NCBI GenBank assembly: GCA_026413225.1
Contig: CM048552.1
Location: 197,562,053-197,626,052, forward strand
From: Otis tarda
Lineage: Eukaryota > Chordata > Aves > Otidiformes > Otididae
Direction of reading: 5' to 3'
DNA: 64,000 nucleotides
Positions within the stretch are counted from its first letter, which is position 1. Every line of letters begins with the position of its first letter. The notes below the pieces were generated by a model. It saw only the letters and a list, made by a program, of their open reading frames with translations. It made no database searches and was not told where the DNA came from. Positions 13,101 through 26,745 of this stretch are shown piece after piece. Made by a program: the position numbers and the translations under genes.

Positions 13101-16100
13101 TCATTCATCTTTGAAGATTGTCACTGGCCAGCTCTGGGTATCCTTATCCATTCCATTTAGGACTTTGTTTCCTATTCTGTGTTCCAGGATTTCTTTTACT
13201 GTAAAATACTCTAACTTTTCCTGATGATGGGAACTTTGGGGGTTCTAGTACTAAACTTGGTGGAAATGGGTTAAAGGAAGAAATCAGATGTTAGATGCAC
13301 AGTAAAAACAGTTCTTTATGTGATTTGACAAGTCATTACATACCTCTCCATGTATATTTGTTAGTATATGGGTATAATGTATGTATTTTTAACTTCTGTC
13401 ATTTAAAAGGATTTATAGCTCTTCTTGAGGGGAAAAATAACTTTGTTCTGGATGAATTTAATTTTGAATTTTCTCTTGTTTAAATCTATACATAATAACT
13501 AAGTGGCAGAATACATCAGAACTTAAAAAAATAGGTACCCTTAGGTACCCTTTCTTGACTCGTAGGTATGTGGAAATACTAGTAGGGAAAAGTAAAAGTA
13601 GGTAAGTACTCTTCAAGGATTTACAAATGGGGGAGATATTAATGTGGAAAAGCATGAAGATGTGATTTGACCTCATCTTTCAGTTTCTTTCTTCTAAAAT
13701 TTTGTAAGCTACCATAGAATTAAAAACCACAAATACGACTCTTGATAAACTTAAACAACACTTAAGAATTTTAGATTAAGTCTGCCTATAAGTTAAACTA
13801 GTTCAGTGTAAACTGAAGTGAAGCATGTAAATAAAATACATGCTTTAATGGACAAAAGTCCTGTGTTTCATTAAGATACGGAGAAGAGTAATGTTATTGG
13901 AGAGTTGACTACACTTTCTCATATATTTTATTTTTGTTTATGTAATGTTGAAGAAACAGAGGTGGAACTTTATTAATGACATGCAGGTTAAATATACAAG
14001 AGAAAATTGTGCTGGGAAAGGACTGAAGTTCAAATATATATAATTTAATTTACTGATGCTTCCAATAGAGGACTTCTGTCACAAGTTTAGAGAGCTCGCA
14101 TTTAAAAACAAATGCTGTCCAAATGTGGTCCTGCTCTTATTGCAGGAAAATATCACCTTTGCCTTGATTGTGACAAAACAAGAATAGGACTGTCAAGATT
14201 TAAGTTTATGATCTTGCCACAGTGATAAATCTGAGTAGAACAGTGAACTGACGTGGCTTGTCTGCTGGTTGGGTATATGTACAGCTACACATCTTACAGT
14301 ATTCCCAGGACTTTGAATACAGTAGTGCCTTCAGTAGTTTCAGCAGTTGCTTCACTTGCCTTCATTAATGAAGTTCCTTTATGGCTACGGGGATGCTTTT
14401 CAAAGTCTTCGTCTCTCCTGCTTAGCAAATTTCAGTTGCATAAGTGGCAGCTACTGCTGTTGTTGGCTTAGGGTGGTTATAGTCACGGAGCGCATAAATC
14501 CGCATTTGCTCTTGCCAGTCGTCTTAGTTTACACCTTTTCAATCATTGCAGTGCGCTTCCAAACATTACCTTTCATGGATTATAAATGTGGTATTCTCAA
14601 TGAGGTATTGATCTGAGCAAGCTTCAGTAGAGACGTAAAAAATATTATGTACAAATTTTTGAAAAATACAAACTGGTTACACTTGTACTGTCAATGACAC
14701 AAATTCCTTTGATAATTTGAAGTGTTACAGAAAAATTGGATGGTTATTTCAGATTCTCTAGTTTTGTAATGAAGATGTGAAGACCCGGTTCTACCTCCAG
14801 GTGCTGAGGTTCATCTTTAAACTATTTGGATATCTGCATTTATTTTAGTTTACACAGTGTGGTGCAAACCAGAATCACTCAGACTTTATGCATAAATGCA
14901 CTGTGTCAGAACGTACTTGGCAATCAGATGCTGGTCAGATGTGAGATTTTGCAGAGCTCAGGATGGAAGTAAGCTGACTAAAATAGGCTGTTAAATGATG
15001 GAAATAAAGTTACAAGAAGGCAAGTACCAGGTTCAACAGAATAGGAGAGCAAACTGTGAACTCTTTGAAGATGATCTGTAAAAAGTAGTGGAAGAATCTG
15101 ATAACAGGTAAATGTTCTGTGAACCTTTCAGAGAAACTGATGGATCAGTATGCGTGATTTGAAATGCGGACTTGTGTATATCAAGTCACAAACAGGTAAC
15201 TGAAGCTTTTATGTTCTAGTCTGTGTTCGTAACCATTTTCACCTTAATGTGTTTATGTTTACAAATTTGTCACCTGACATAATCCTGATAACTTATTTTA
15301 ATACATATTTTAAATTTGAGAATTACGGTATGATCTTGCATCTTGAAATATAGATGAACCATGATGAAAAATAGTGCCCAACAGTGAATCTCTTTGACTT
15401 GAAATATTTTAGTCTTTCATATGATGTCAACGGACTACCTTTGTATGTAAGACGATAACAAAAGGAAGTACCCTATTTCTTACCATGTGGTCTTGGCTTA
15501 GTCCTGGGCAAACAGGGTTTCATCGTTAAGGCCTTTGTACTTTGTTGTTCTCAAGTGAAGGAAGTTGTAGCCAACTGGAGTGTGTTTTGCGGGGGGGGGG
15601 GGTGGGGGGTCGGGGGTCTAGATGGTGGAAGGTTAATTTTAATAGTATTCCTAATGTACACTGAGATGCCTGATAGTTAACTCTGTTATTCAAAGTTGAA
15701 ATTATTCCTAATGTGCTTTTCAGTCCTCTTCATTACATGTTAGCAGGTGCTTCCTCAGCTCTATGCATATGAGAGTTGAGGCTTAGTGCTTTTTGATACT
15801 TGCTTAGAAAGCTATTTCGCTCTGAGTAGGAACAATAACTTTATCTTACATGTAGTATCCACTTCTACTAAAAGAAGGAAAGTAAAATGGTAATAGAAAG
15901 TTGAGATAAATCTGGTTTATTGCAGCATCAGCAGTATGTCCAGTTGTGCAAGTAAAGGACAAAAAGCCTTGAGTTCCAGCTTGCCAGACAATGGAGCTTA
16001 TACAACAGCAGCAAGTAGAGAATCTCTGATCTTCAGTTTTATGTAGTTGAGTTCACTGCACATTCTGCCTTAAAAATGTTCACGGATTCCTCTGTGTTAA

Positions 16101-16585
16101 GCACAACTTTTTAGCCCAGGTCTGAATAGTAATCTGCTTAGACTGGGCACATGCAGGCTTGGTTTGTTGCAAGGACCAGTTATGTCATATTGAAACAGAT
16201 CTGTAAATGCCTTCATCTCTGCAAAACACAAGTTTTCATGAGAAGTGGTACTTCTGTTCAACATTGCTTTGTGGGTTTTTTTGTAAACAGGTAAGTCTTT
16301 ATGTCATCGGACCAATATGTGATAAAGCACTTGCAGGATTTTTGTTAACCCTGCAGTTTGTTAATACTATTATGTTGTCTTTGTCTTGAAATACAGATTC
16401 CACTTCCTGTGTATGTCAAATCTAATGTAAGATTTTTTTTTTCCTACCAAATACTTTATTATGGTGCAAGCTAGAAGTTGGTGTTCTGTATTTGCCATGA
16501 AGTAATCAGACATAAAATTTGCCACTGAACAAAGTTAGCATAGGAAGGAAGTTACTTAATTGCACAATGAATTACTAAATCTTTT
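4101..16585. other. Intergenic, no gene recognised
   Basis: AT-rich DNA downstream of PSPC1. The open frames are short, lack coherent exon signals and resemble no family I know. It includes an A/C-rich low-complexity patch (about 10,100-10,190), a G-run (15,591-15,620) and a locally GC-richer patch near 10,600-10,780. It could contain a long PSPC1 3' UTR or regulatory DNA, but nothing in the sequence alone proves either. Confidence 0.6.
15591..15620 (+). repeat. G-run / potential G-quadruplex
   Basis: An unbroken G tract is followed by two further G tracts separated by single bases or short spacers (g13, t, g6, tc, g5). Four or more G-triplets on one strand satisfy the usual G-quadruplex pattern. 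No gene is attached to it. Confidence 0.7.
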
Positions 16586-16844
16586 GACAGAACCAGAAGC
16601 AGTGGGCACAAATTGAAACACAGGAGGCTCATCCTGAACATTAGGAAAAAATTTTTTAATGAGAGAGTGACTGAGCACTGGCACAAATTGCCCAGGGAGG
16701 TTGTGGAGTCTCCATCCTTGGTCTGGACTGGACCGGACGTGGTCCTGGGCAGCCGGCTCTAGGTGGCCCTGCTTGAGCAGGGAAGTTGGCCCAGATGACC
16801 TCCAGAGGTCACTGCCAACATTAACCCTTCTGTGATTCTGTCAT
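16586..16844 (+). mobile_element. CR1 LINE 3' end
   Basis: It contains the CR1 3' coding and UTR landmarks in order: 'gcacaaattgaaacacagga', 'tttaatgagagagtgactgagcactgg', 'ttgcccagggaggttgtgga' and 'gatgacctccagaggtc'. It closes with 'ccttctgtgattctgtcat', the degenerate terminal octamer repeat. It is a noncoding relic in + orientation. Confidence 0.92.
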
Positions 16845-19800
16845 CTAAATAAAGCTTTGACTTCATTGAACTTTATATGAATTAACGTTAAAAACCTTTA
16901 CATGCTTAGGTATTTGAATGCTTCCTTACTAGGTTTCATTTAAATATAGATGTATATATTGCTTAGTATTGTTAAATTTTACGTTTTCAAATTAAGCACG
17001 TCAAAGATTAAAGCTCTTTGAGTGAATCTTAAGTTGTTGCTCTTTATAAGGACCATGCAAAGTCTTACAGCTTCAGAGATTTTAGCCCCACAAAGATAAT
17101 CAATTCTGCTGTCATTATTTTGGAAGAGGAGGTTAGGACACTGGCCTAACTTGGCACCTGCTGCAAAAATGACAGGTAAGGAATCCTACAAGAGGGAATG
17201 GGGAGTGTTGTTTGAAGTTGTGTAAAGCAGCATTGGTAACACTTCGGAAGTAAATGTGCTGTGTATCCGAGTTTCATAATTCCTTGGAAATGCTGTTTTT
17301 TAAAGTTAGAGAAAGTCAGATTATGCACAATCTAGGAAGTTTCCCTTGAAACTTAATTCCGTCTTAGTTTTTGGAAGATCCAAAATAGCTTCAAACTAGT
17401 GAGGTCATCACATCTCAACTATATACAGTGTATTTTTCTATAAGGCAAAGTTTATGCTGATTTTCTGTAGTCTTAAAAATGTAAAATCTGAGAAAACCGT
17501 CTTTTAGGATTTGCCTATACATGTTGTTGCTACTTTAAAATAATTTTTAAAAATATTTTGAAAGCAGACTAAATCAATATTAATAAAACTACCTATTTAA
17601 ATGTCTCTAAGATTCGTGATTCTCATCTCAGATTGCGTAATTGCAAACTTGTTTGCACAGTGCGTAGCGCAGTGATAACCTGGCTTCTGTTAAAGTAGTA
17701 AAGCAATACTACTTTATGCTAGCTGTGCTGGTTTAACTGTATCTAGTTTACAGCAGACTTTTCTTAATCCATTTCAAACTCTGTGTGTAAAGAAGCCCTA
17801 AGTTTCTGTGATAGGTGAACTTATTTGAGAATTTCTAGAATCTGACATAAAACAAGCTAATGAAATTTTAAAACTTAGCTTCCAGTGCAGACTGATGCAA
17901 TGGTTTCAGATGCTGTTGATCTGTCAGGTTTCTTAAGTTTTCTTGGTTAATTGGTGAAGTCACCTCTATACATCATTATTTCTAGGTGAAAGAGATGATG
18001 AGGGTTAAAGGTTATTCCCTTGCTCCTTCAACAGTTTTGTACTTCTTAGCTGTTCATAATAAGGTAAAGTATCACAAAATGCTTAGGAACTTTGCATCTA
18101 TGTAACAGGGCACATGAGTTCTGAATGGAGAAAATGATCCTGTTACTGGGATGTTTTTCTGAGCTACTTAGCATGAACACAGTCATTGAAAGTAGAAATC
18201 TGAACATGTGAAGACATTGCTGCTGCAGTAACGTCAATATGTGTAGAATGGATAATTATGAAGATCAGTGTCTGATTAGCCAGCTGTTCTGGTGCTGCAG
18301 TGTCTTCAACTTGACATGGGAATGTCAGCAGTATAGGGGAGGGGCCTGTATTCAAAAATATGGGATTGAGTTGCTCATTATTTTAATGACTTAGTGTGCC
18401 TGCAGCCTCACAGTTCATATAAATTTGCAAAAAAATGTGTATATATATAATATGTATAAAAATACAGCACTTTACTCAGGCGTCTACCGCACAGTATAAT
18501 TAATGTTAAGAAGTTAAAGGCTTCATTTCTTTCTGCTGATCAAATTCAGACTTCTTTGAAATTGTAGGAAATCTTTTTTTACAAAAAAAATTGAATCCTC
18601 CTTTTGTATTGAAAGTACAATCTTACATCTAGGAACATAATGATTTGCAAATGAACAATTTCTATTAAATTTACAAAGTACTACTAAATTTCGGCATCTT
18701 CAAATTCAGACCTTACTTAAGCTGCACAGATGTCCTTTCTCTTTAAATCTTTTCAGACATACTCATCATTCCCCAAATAATGAAGAACAGTTTTAATTTC
18801 TGTATAGGTGAAGTTTTTGTAGTCCAGGCAAAACAGAAGAATAACTGTCCCTTGATCATAGTACTGTCACTGGTACAGGTTTATTGCCTAGCCACTAGTA
18901 ACTGCTACCATTTTTTCTTTCTTGAAGTCTGATTCCAAAAGAGGAATATTACTACATGTTCCTCATTCTGTGTAAGATGCTGACTTTAGATACTATTTGC
19001 CTTAAAAATTGTGAAATAGATGTAAAATGTTTTTAACAACTGTGTGAAGGAAATCAAATGCCTTGCTGGCTCAATTCAAGTAATTGCCCTTTTGCTTTTA
19101 GGAAGTTAATTTTCCTTTTGAGCCTTAATTTCGTAATATTCACTTTTTCCCTTGAATACTCATTTGGTTCTAGCTCTCTGCAAGTATATGCTGTTAACGA
19201 GAGAATTTAGGAAACATAAGATTGGGAGAGGTTATGTTGCAGTTTCTCCTGTAATCACTGGCAGCTGTGCAATGATGCCCAGGTGACAACTGATTTACTC
19301 TCTAGTTTTACTGTTGCAAATGTGTGCTTTTGTCCTCAGCAGGGACTACTCACGATTAAGGTGAGCAGGCCAGACTTGGTAAAAACTAAGAGAAGAATGG
19401 GGAGGAAAAGATTGCTTGACCATTTAAAAATGTCTAGCATTGTGTCTTCTGTTAGTACATCAGCAGCCAACATTGTTATCTGTTACCTTTTGATAGGTAA
19501 ACCTGAACAAACGCAAACACGAACACAGCTCTGCGGATCATCTCGGGTTCCCTTTGGAAACCCCAAATAAATGGCCACAAGGGATTGTGTGTTTTCCTGA
19601 GAACAGCTCGGCACTGGAGTTCTTCCTTTCTGTGTGATGGATAGTGGCTCTGCTACTCTCACAATGGTCCCTATTCCTGCTGGTGCAAAGTGTCGTACGG
19701 TCCACTTCAGTGGAAGTCAAAATTTACCTGTGCTGCTGTTCTGTGTCGCTAGGTAATTTTTAAAGTAGACATAAAACAAAGGGGGAAATGGAGGGACGTA

Positions 19801-22800
19801 TAGGGGGGGAAGCTCTTTGTTACAGTAGCCACAAAAAATCCTGGTTTTGATTGTTTTTTTTTAAAAAAGCAACTTGTTCTGTCGGTCAAGCCAGTGAAGC
19901 TGCATAGCATCCGTGTGCAAGGTAAATGGAAAATGTCCTTTGGTGTTGTGGATTGTCACAGCTGTTTCTGCTTGGTGTGCTGCTGTGGTGACTTGGAGCT
20001 TGTCTCGCACAGCACTTCTGTATTGGAAAGACAGCAGTGGAGAGTACTTCATTAAGCTGAATGTGTGTTACTTGAAATAGGTTGTACTGAGGAGCTGGTT
20101 TTCAGTTTTCCATGATAATGGCACAATATGTGTGCAATGTTGCTCAGTTTGTGTGATGCATCTGTTCTCTTCAGTACAGGCACGTTCTCATGCTGTTAGC
20201 CTTAGAATATTTCAGATTTATTTTTCTTGGCACCATACCAACTTTGAGCCTTAATGTAAAGAAGGGCTTTGTCATATAAATGAAGATTATTCGGAGTCTG
20301 TTACTTTAAAAATAACTGTTTGCTGTGTTCCTGCTCACTCTAACAAATACCTTTTTTTTCAGCACTAGCTGCTAGGATACATTCAGTTCTAACAAAGTAA
20401 TCACTGTTAATCATAAACAGTAGGGTTTATATAGGGTGGAGAGATTGGAATTATCTTAATTTCTTGAAGAGAGAAAATCCTGAAGAGAGGCAGACAGATA
20501 CTGTTAAAAAGTGCACACGCTATAGTAATTTTTTAAGTATTTGAGTAAATTATTAATTTGTAAGTATTTGAGTTATGGTAAATAGTTAATTTGTAGCACT
20601 GCCATATGGTCTTACTGACTGGTTTTAGGAGTTGTCTTCAAAAACATACCAGATTGATTTGGCTACAGTTTTGTCACTAGTATCCACTAGTTTCCAAGAA
20701 TCTGGCTTGCTGCTTTCTTTTCAGTAAATCTGGGTGGCCAAGAAATAGCACACTGGTGGTTACGGAAGCTGGAGAAGACTGTGTTAGGTACTTGGAGGTC
20801 TTAGTCTTGCTGGTGGGGGGTGGGGAGGGTGTGGGGGGGGAAAGAAAAGCCTATTTTTTTCATAGTATTAAAATAGAGACTAAAAGATGTGCAGTTTCTA
20901 ATTGTAGCTTCCCTTTAAGATGGGTACATACCTGTCAATAGCTGGATTAGTTTCACCATGTGGTGGTAATGTCTCAGGACACTAATATTTGTTCAGATGA
21001 CAATTCCAACCAGGTCCTCATAGCTGACAGTCATCGCTGTGGCCATTTTTGTATTTGGCCTGCGAAATGCTTTTAATAGTAGCCCTTGTAAAGTTATAGC
21101 TCTAGTTATAAAGGGTTGGTGGGTTGTGCTCTGTCATATTTGCTTTAGGAAGAAAGTATCCATCTTGCTGAATGTCTGTGTTATGGAATAGGTAACAGAA
21201 CTTTTGAAATTAGATGTATAGCAAGCTGCACCATGGAGGGGAAAAGATGGAAACAAATGGGAGAATTGATGAATTAACAGCACTTTTAATAGGACTCAGA
21301 CATTAAATTGTGCCAACTTTGAAATCATATTTATTCTGCGCTGCTAGCCTCTGCCTTTTTTCAGCTGTATCTCATACGGTAAACGTTACCTTTGTTGTAA
21401 ATGTTTGTGTCATGTGTTGTAATTTGCACATATGTCACTTCTGAGTTGCTTTTTAGGGCTGCTCCTGAGGCAAAGCTAGCCTGAAACGTGCAACCTGTAA
21501 CAAATACTTTGCAGGGTGTGCTAAGTTTTCTGATCATCAAACAAGACCTCAAGATGTTGGTAAATTGTTTTAAGACGTCTTTATCTGAGAGCATACAGAG
21601 CTCTTCGTCCCCTTGCAGTGCTGCAGGCGGGGGCTTTCCAAGCAATCTTCCTCTCTGCAAAGATTTCCGTAGGGTTTCTTAGCTCTGCAGTGTGTTTCTG
21701 TGTCTGCTTTCCCAGCCCGAGTCATGGATTATGTTAAAAGCTATCAAACATTGCAGTATTTGCATTTCATTTTAAAACAGATATTTGTGGAGAAGAGGTG
21801 ATTTTTAATTGGGGGTGGGGGAGGAGGGAATGTGTGCACATGGGTGAGAGCTGTTTTGAAGCCTGAAGGCCTGGGACAGGGAGCTGTAGAATTTTAAACA
21901 CTTTGGATAATTATTTTGTATGTGGACTCTGGAAGCAGACACACAGAGTTCAGGATTAATACCCTTATTAGTGCCTTCAGCTTTTATTTAGGCCTTTTTG
22001 AATTAATTACAATCATTTTAATTATGAATTAAGAAATGTAATAGGAATAAAAATTATAATCTGACTTACTGGTTTTGCTTCCAACTGCACTTACTGCAAA
22101 TGCAAGCAGATGTATTGCAGAAGTGTGAAACTTCTGCATCAGTTTCTAATGCTTTTAGTAGTAAAATGTATTTTAATGAGACTTGTATACGGTTCTGTTC
22201 TGAGATGTTGTTTAAAGTAGGACAACATTTCACTCTAATTTCATATATAGCTTTGCCCCTCTTAAGTATCTCTTAAATGCCGGTACCACAGCAGGCTGCG
22301 GAACAGGGAGGAGATGGTATTTGTGCTTCCATGCCCTCAGTACAACTACAGTGAGAGCAGTTAGTTCTCAGGTTTCATTAATAACTCCGTTGTGTGCAGG
22401 GATACTAATTATTATAGTGGCAATAGTATGAGAAGGATGAAATGTCACTTTGGCCACATGCATTGGCAGACCTAGAAGAAGACAGTGTGGTGTTTCATAT
22501 GTGTGTTTTTAAAACCCTGCAAAGATAAATGACTTGGGGCTTTTTGGAACAGAACTGCACTTAATCTACTCCAAGCAGAGGTATGAAAATCTAGGAACTT
22601 GATAATGTTCTTGGAACAGCTGGTTTTTAACTGCTGAGATAGTAAAATTAAATTTAAAATCTTTAGAGAAATCTATGTAGTAACAACTAAGTGGTAAGAA
22701 TGGGTAGAGAATAAATGGATTTTTTTTTTTTCTGTTAATGTGAAGTTTTATTATGGTTTATTTCTCCATATTATACTTACAGGTGTTTGAAAAGAGAAGC

Positions 22801-23555
22801 TACTATATTTTCTAGTTTGTTTGAAGTGTTGCAGTTATTTACTGTGTCTTTATTTTTTTAGGTTACTATTAAAATCTTAAAGTGCAGATGAAGACTGGCT
22901 TGTGCAGAATCCTTCTGCTATCTTACGCATACAAAAGAGAATCCTGAACCAAGTGTTAGTATGAGGTATGTATTAGGATATTTGGCTTTATTCAGCGAGT
23001 ACTAAAATTAGGATCCCTCTTCTTGTTCACATTTGAGACTTGATGTAGAATAATTCTGCTTCTACACTTCAACTAATACTTGCTTTCAGATACTGTAATT
23101 CCTTGCATAATTCCTGTGACACGTTAACCTGTTTTTAAAGAACTTGAATATATGTACACAGCTTTTTGCAGACAGCTCAAAAACTGGCTCATGATGTGTC
23201 TTACATCCAGAACCATCGTGCCCCATTAATAATGATGCTGTGTCTGAGCTACTGGATGTTACTGATACATTGCACTCAGAATACAGTTTGTATGATCAAC
23301 ATTGTAGTTTCTGATTCCGAATGGTCCTTGGGATTAGCCAGTAGGCTAATTAATAATTTTAAACACTGACGGGATTTAACTGACATGTGCACGTTCTGGT
23401 GATAAAGCAAGAGGAATGTGGGTTCGTTCTCTTCTGCGTTCGTGTGGCCTAGTGAACATACTCTGAATTGTCTCTATAGTTGTGTTAACAGTAAGTAGAG
23501 AACTAGCTATATATAGAACAGGATACGTTGAGCTATTTATTAACGACATGTGAAA
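16845..23555. other. Intergenic, no gene recognised
   Basis: Noncoding between two CR1 relics. I see two items of note: an AT-rich block around 21,950-22,050 and an exon-like segment at 22,862-22,965. A G-rich stretch lies at about 20,812-20,840. The scattered open frames have no recognisable domain and no consistent splice signals. Confidence 0.55.
22862..22965 (+). other. Exon-like segment, possibly noncoding or alternative terminal exon
   Basis: A pyrimidine-rich tract ending in AG (ctgtgtctttatttttttag) precedes 104 bases that end ATGAG before GTATGT, a good donor. Stops interrupt all or most frames, so if transcribed it is probably a noncoding or untranslated exon. The strand agrees with PSPC1, about 18.8 kb upstream. 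This is an inference from splice signals only; such pairs also arise by chance in AT-rich DNA. Confidence 0.25.
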
Positions 23556-23640
23556 GATGTCCCTGCCCACGGCAAGAGGGTTGGACTACTCGACCTTTAA
23601 AGGTCACTTCCAACCCAAACTATTCTGTGATTCTGTAGTA
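23556..23640 (+). mobile_element. CR1 LINE 3' terminus
   Basis: A short fragment reading 'gatgtccctgcccac', 'gggttggact', 'ctttaaaggtcacttccaac', 'ccaaactattctgtgattctg'. This is the last part of the CR1 3' UTR with its terminal repeat. Confidence 0.9.
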
Positions 23641-24004
23641 GTAGTCTATATGATTTATTGCTCATTAGAGGGGTCCTTTTACGATTTCCAAGTCAGCTAG
23701 TAAATTAAGTGTGGGAAGTAAGCAGGTAAAACTTCAGAGAGTTGCATGGGAAGTATAAATAAGAAGGGGTCCTTAGTCTGTAAAAAGCGTGGGAAGGGCA
23801 ACATGAGAGAAATCTTTCTGCAGTAATACATTCCAAACTGTCCTGTGAGTTGGAACTCACACTGAAAAATTGCCTGCGTGGTCTTTGATTCCCTAGACTG
23901 AAATAGTTCAAACTTTCTACTCAAGACAGGCAGAATCCTATTATACTCTCCACAGAGGCTCTGTCTCCTTTTTTTTTTTTTCCTACCTTTTACTCTCTAC
24001 CTGC

Positions 24005-24300
24005 TATGCCTTGTTGCATCTTTCACTACTCCCAGTTACCTTCTTGTTGTTCTTGGTCTGGAAGTGGTTTCCAGGAGTAGCTGGTCCATCACCTTTCCAG
24101 GGCCTGTAGTTCCCTGGGTCCTCCTTCCTGCCCTGCTTGAAGATGGGAGTGACAGTTGCTTTCCTCCAGTCCTCACACCCCTCTCCCAACTGCTGTGCCC
24201 TCTCCGTGATAGTGGCCTCGCAACAGTGGCAGCCAGCTCCCTCCCGTCAGGCCCAATGCACGTAACTTGTGTCCAGTTTAAGTCTTCCCTGTCCTGGACC
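24005..24300 (-). mobile_element. CR1 LINE reverse-transcriptase fragment
   Basis: On the minus strand the translation, with frameshifts, gives GPDGRELAATVARPLS, then a W..G..EDW-like part. DWRKATVTPIFKQGRKEDPG, NYRP and PGKVMDQLLLETTSR follow. These are the conserved N-terminal RT-domain blocks of CR1 ORF2 (VxPIFKKGKKEDPGNYRP, PGKxMExxIL). It is frameshifted and truncated on both sides, so it is a dead copy. Confidence 0.85.
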
Positions 24301-26454
24301 CTGTCACCCATTTGATACTGAGGGGAGGGGGGGCAGGGCTGAGGACGTGGGAAAACTTAAGTGCTTTGTTTTGTGATTTTTGCCTTGCCCTTTACGAAGG
24401 AGTTCCCTGTTATGTTGTAGTAAAATCACCATCAAATTGCAATATAATATGATATAATATAATATCACACAATAATGTGCAATATCCACCAGGCTATGGA
24501 AATATGCAGGCTACAAGTATTTACTCATAAAATCTAAAAAAGACAATACAGTTAAAACTCTTTAGTAGCAGTAGTAACAGAAGAAACACTTGATTCTTTT
24601 TTTCAAAGTTTGATTCAAAAGATATTTGTCTGTCCAGCTGACGTTTTGTCTTGACGATGCACAAGAGCCATTGAGGAACCTTGATGTTTGGCAGGGTTCC
24701 CAGGTGTCTCAGAATTTTTCTGTCCTCAAATTTCAGTTTCCTTCCTGTGAAGGGAAGAGCGGATGGCCAAGGTTCCTTGGCGATACAAGTGTTTCTTTGA
24801 CTGTTTAAATAATGACTCTTTGTCTCAGTGGAGTGATAAAATCCTTTCTTTCTCTTTGCCCGCTGTTCCTGTGTGTGCACTTCAGATTGCAGCATGAAAA
24901 AAGTGAGGGAAGATAAAAATGTGAGTGGATTGCATTGTATTTCGGGCACAGTGTGCAACAGCAAACTGTGAAAAAGTTGCAAAAGACTGGGAGAGCCAGC
25001 CAAATCAGTCACATTAAAAAGTTACACCTGGTCAGTGTGATATTCCTTAACTTGTTGCTGAGCAGTATTTCGTGGAGGTGAGAGCTGGCCTTGGTGTGTC
25101 ACTGCCTTCCCCTCCTAAGCTCTAAAATAAAGCTGCATACAGTTCTGTTCTACCAGAAAATGCACTGGGCTCCAATTTCGTCTGTAGTGAGGTCAAAATG
25201 TTCTGTCAGGCTGCCTGCTGCTGGGGTTCTTGAACAGTGGTGGAGGATTCCAGGTAACCTCTTGGAAGGGCTATGTGGGAAAGCGTTAGCATTTCCCAGC
25301 TCTTTATCCAACTGTGTTTGCTATTTGAGTATTTGCTCTACTTTGACGACAAAAGCACATTTTCAGGGAAGTTACCACTGAAGTGTCTCTTGTAACTCCT
25401 CAGCCTGGATCACGCTCACTTCCTGAAAATGTTCTCCATTGCATCAGGTTTTCATGAAAACCACTGGTGGCTGTGAACCCTCAGAACTAAAGATGGCTTT
25501 CTGCTATACCATGATCACGTGCAACATGCTGCTCTTCAGGCTGGAATTCCAAGGAGCATGGGGGTGAGGATATAATCATGCTGTCACTCATTAGAGCACT
25601 TAACAGCAGGTGTGACTTTTGTGATGTAATGTTCCCTTTATGCTCGGTTATCAGTCTCTTTTTGTATTACTTTTGTGCTTCACGTGCTTTTTTCTCTGTT
25701 GTTCTCTGTGCTCTTGGGCACAAGAACAATGCTGTTATCAAATAAAATAGTAACTGAATCTGTGGAGAGGGATGAGTAAATGACTCACTTAAGCTATATT
25801 CTTTCTACTTGTAGCCAGGTCTGCCCTGTGAGACTGGAGGGAATCTGGCCGTTTGAAATGATGGGAAGAGCAGCACGGAGGTGGTGTGTCCCCCACCAGC
25901 GCCCCAGACTGGAAAAGACACATCAGGAGAATCTGAATCTGATGTCTGCTTGTGATGTGAGGAGACGAGTTACAGCTTTTGTGACATTACGCTCTTCAGC
26001 CTCCAGCAGAGGTGCTGGTAGCCAGCGTTAACCGAAGCCGAGTGTTTAATAGTAAAGCTGATGTTGGCCACCTCTGAGGTGTAACTGAGGCCTTGGCCCC
26101 TGTTTTATCTAGACTGTACCAGAAGCAGATTTTCTTTCCTGATCTCCAGTACTAGTGCTGGGAAATGGTGTTGCTAATAGGATTGAAGTTTGTACATGCT
26201 ACAACAGGAATCAGCGTAAATGTTACATCAAAAGGCTGCTCCTTGGCTAAATGAGTTTGTGACAAAAGTTAGGAAAGTGGTGGTTTTTATATGGAAAGAA
26301 AAAACAGTAGTGGGGAGTGTGGTGAAGTTGCAGTAGAGTTTAAAAGAGAACAGAAGTATCAGTTACCTAGAGAAGAGTGTACGAGCCAGCAACAGCTGAA
26401 AAGGACTGGAAGGAAAGTAAGGTTTCACTGCTTGTGCAGTAAATTTGAGCACAT
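24301..26454. other. Intergenic, no gene recognised
   Basis: Contains a short AT repeat (about 24,435-24,475). It also holds a minus-strand open frame of 163 codons (24,521-25,012) with no recognisable domain, signal peptide or flanking exon signals. I see no supportable gene. Confidence 0.55.
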
Positions 26455-26745
26455 CGCAGCAGGGGCAAGGGAAGCAATCCTTCCTCTCTGTTCAGCACTT
26501 CTGAAACTGCAGCTGCAGCACTGTGACCAGTTCTGGGCTCCTGAAGACAAGACAGGTATGGGGACAAGTCCAGTGGAGGCCACCAAGATGATCGGGGTTA
26601 GAGCACAGGAGCTGTGGGGATCGATGGCACAGTTTGTTCAGTCTGGAAAGCAGGAGGGTAGGAAATCTTACTTCAGCTGTGTAACGGGAGCGGGTAGAGA
26701 CGATGGAGCCAGGCCAGTCTTAGCAGTGCACAGTAAGGAGGAAGT
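26455..26745 (+). mobile_element. Degraded CR1 LINE ORF2 C-terminal region
   Basis: The + strand reads 'aagggaagcaatccttcctc', 'tgaccagttctgggctcctg', 'ggccaccaagatgat' and later 'gagccaggcc...gcagtgcacagtaagga'. It translates partly as CDQFWAPEDKTG and VEATKMI, the region after the CR1 RT (QFWxPxxKxDM...RRATKMI). An apparently open frame (26,291-26,869) across it is this relic, not a host gene. Confidence 0.75.

Noticed and set aside
24521-25012. 163-codon minus-strand open frame
   Set aside because: No recognisable domain, low-complexity ends (poly-Leu from a GTA/GCA-type run), no splice or promoter signals.
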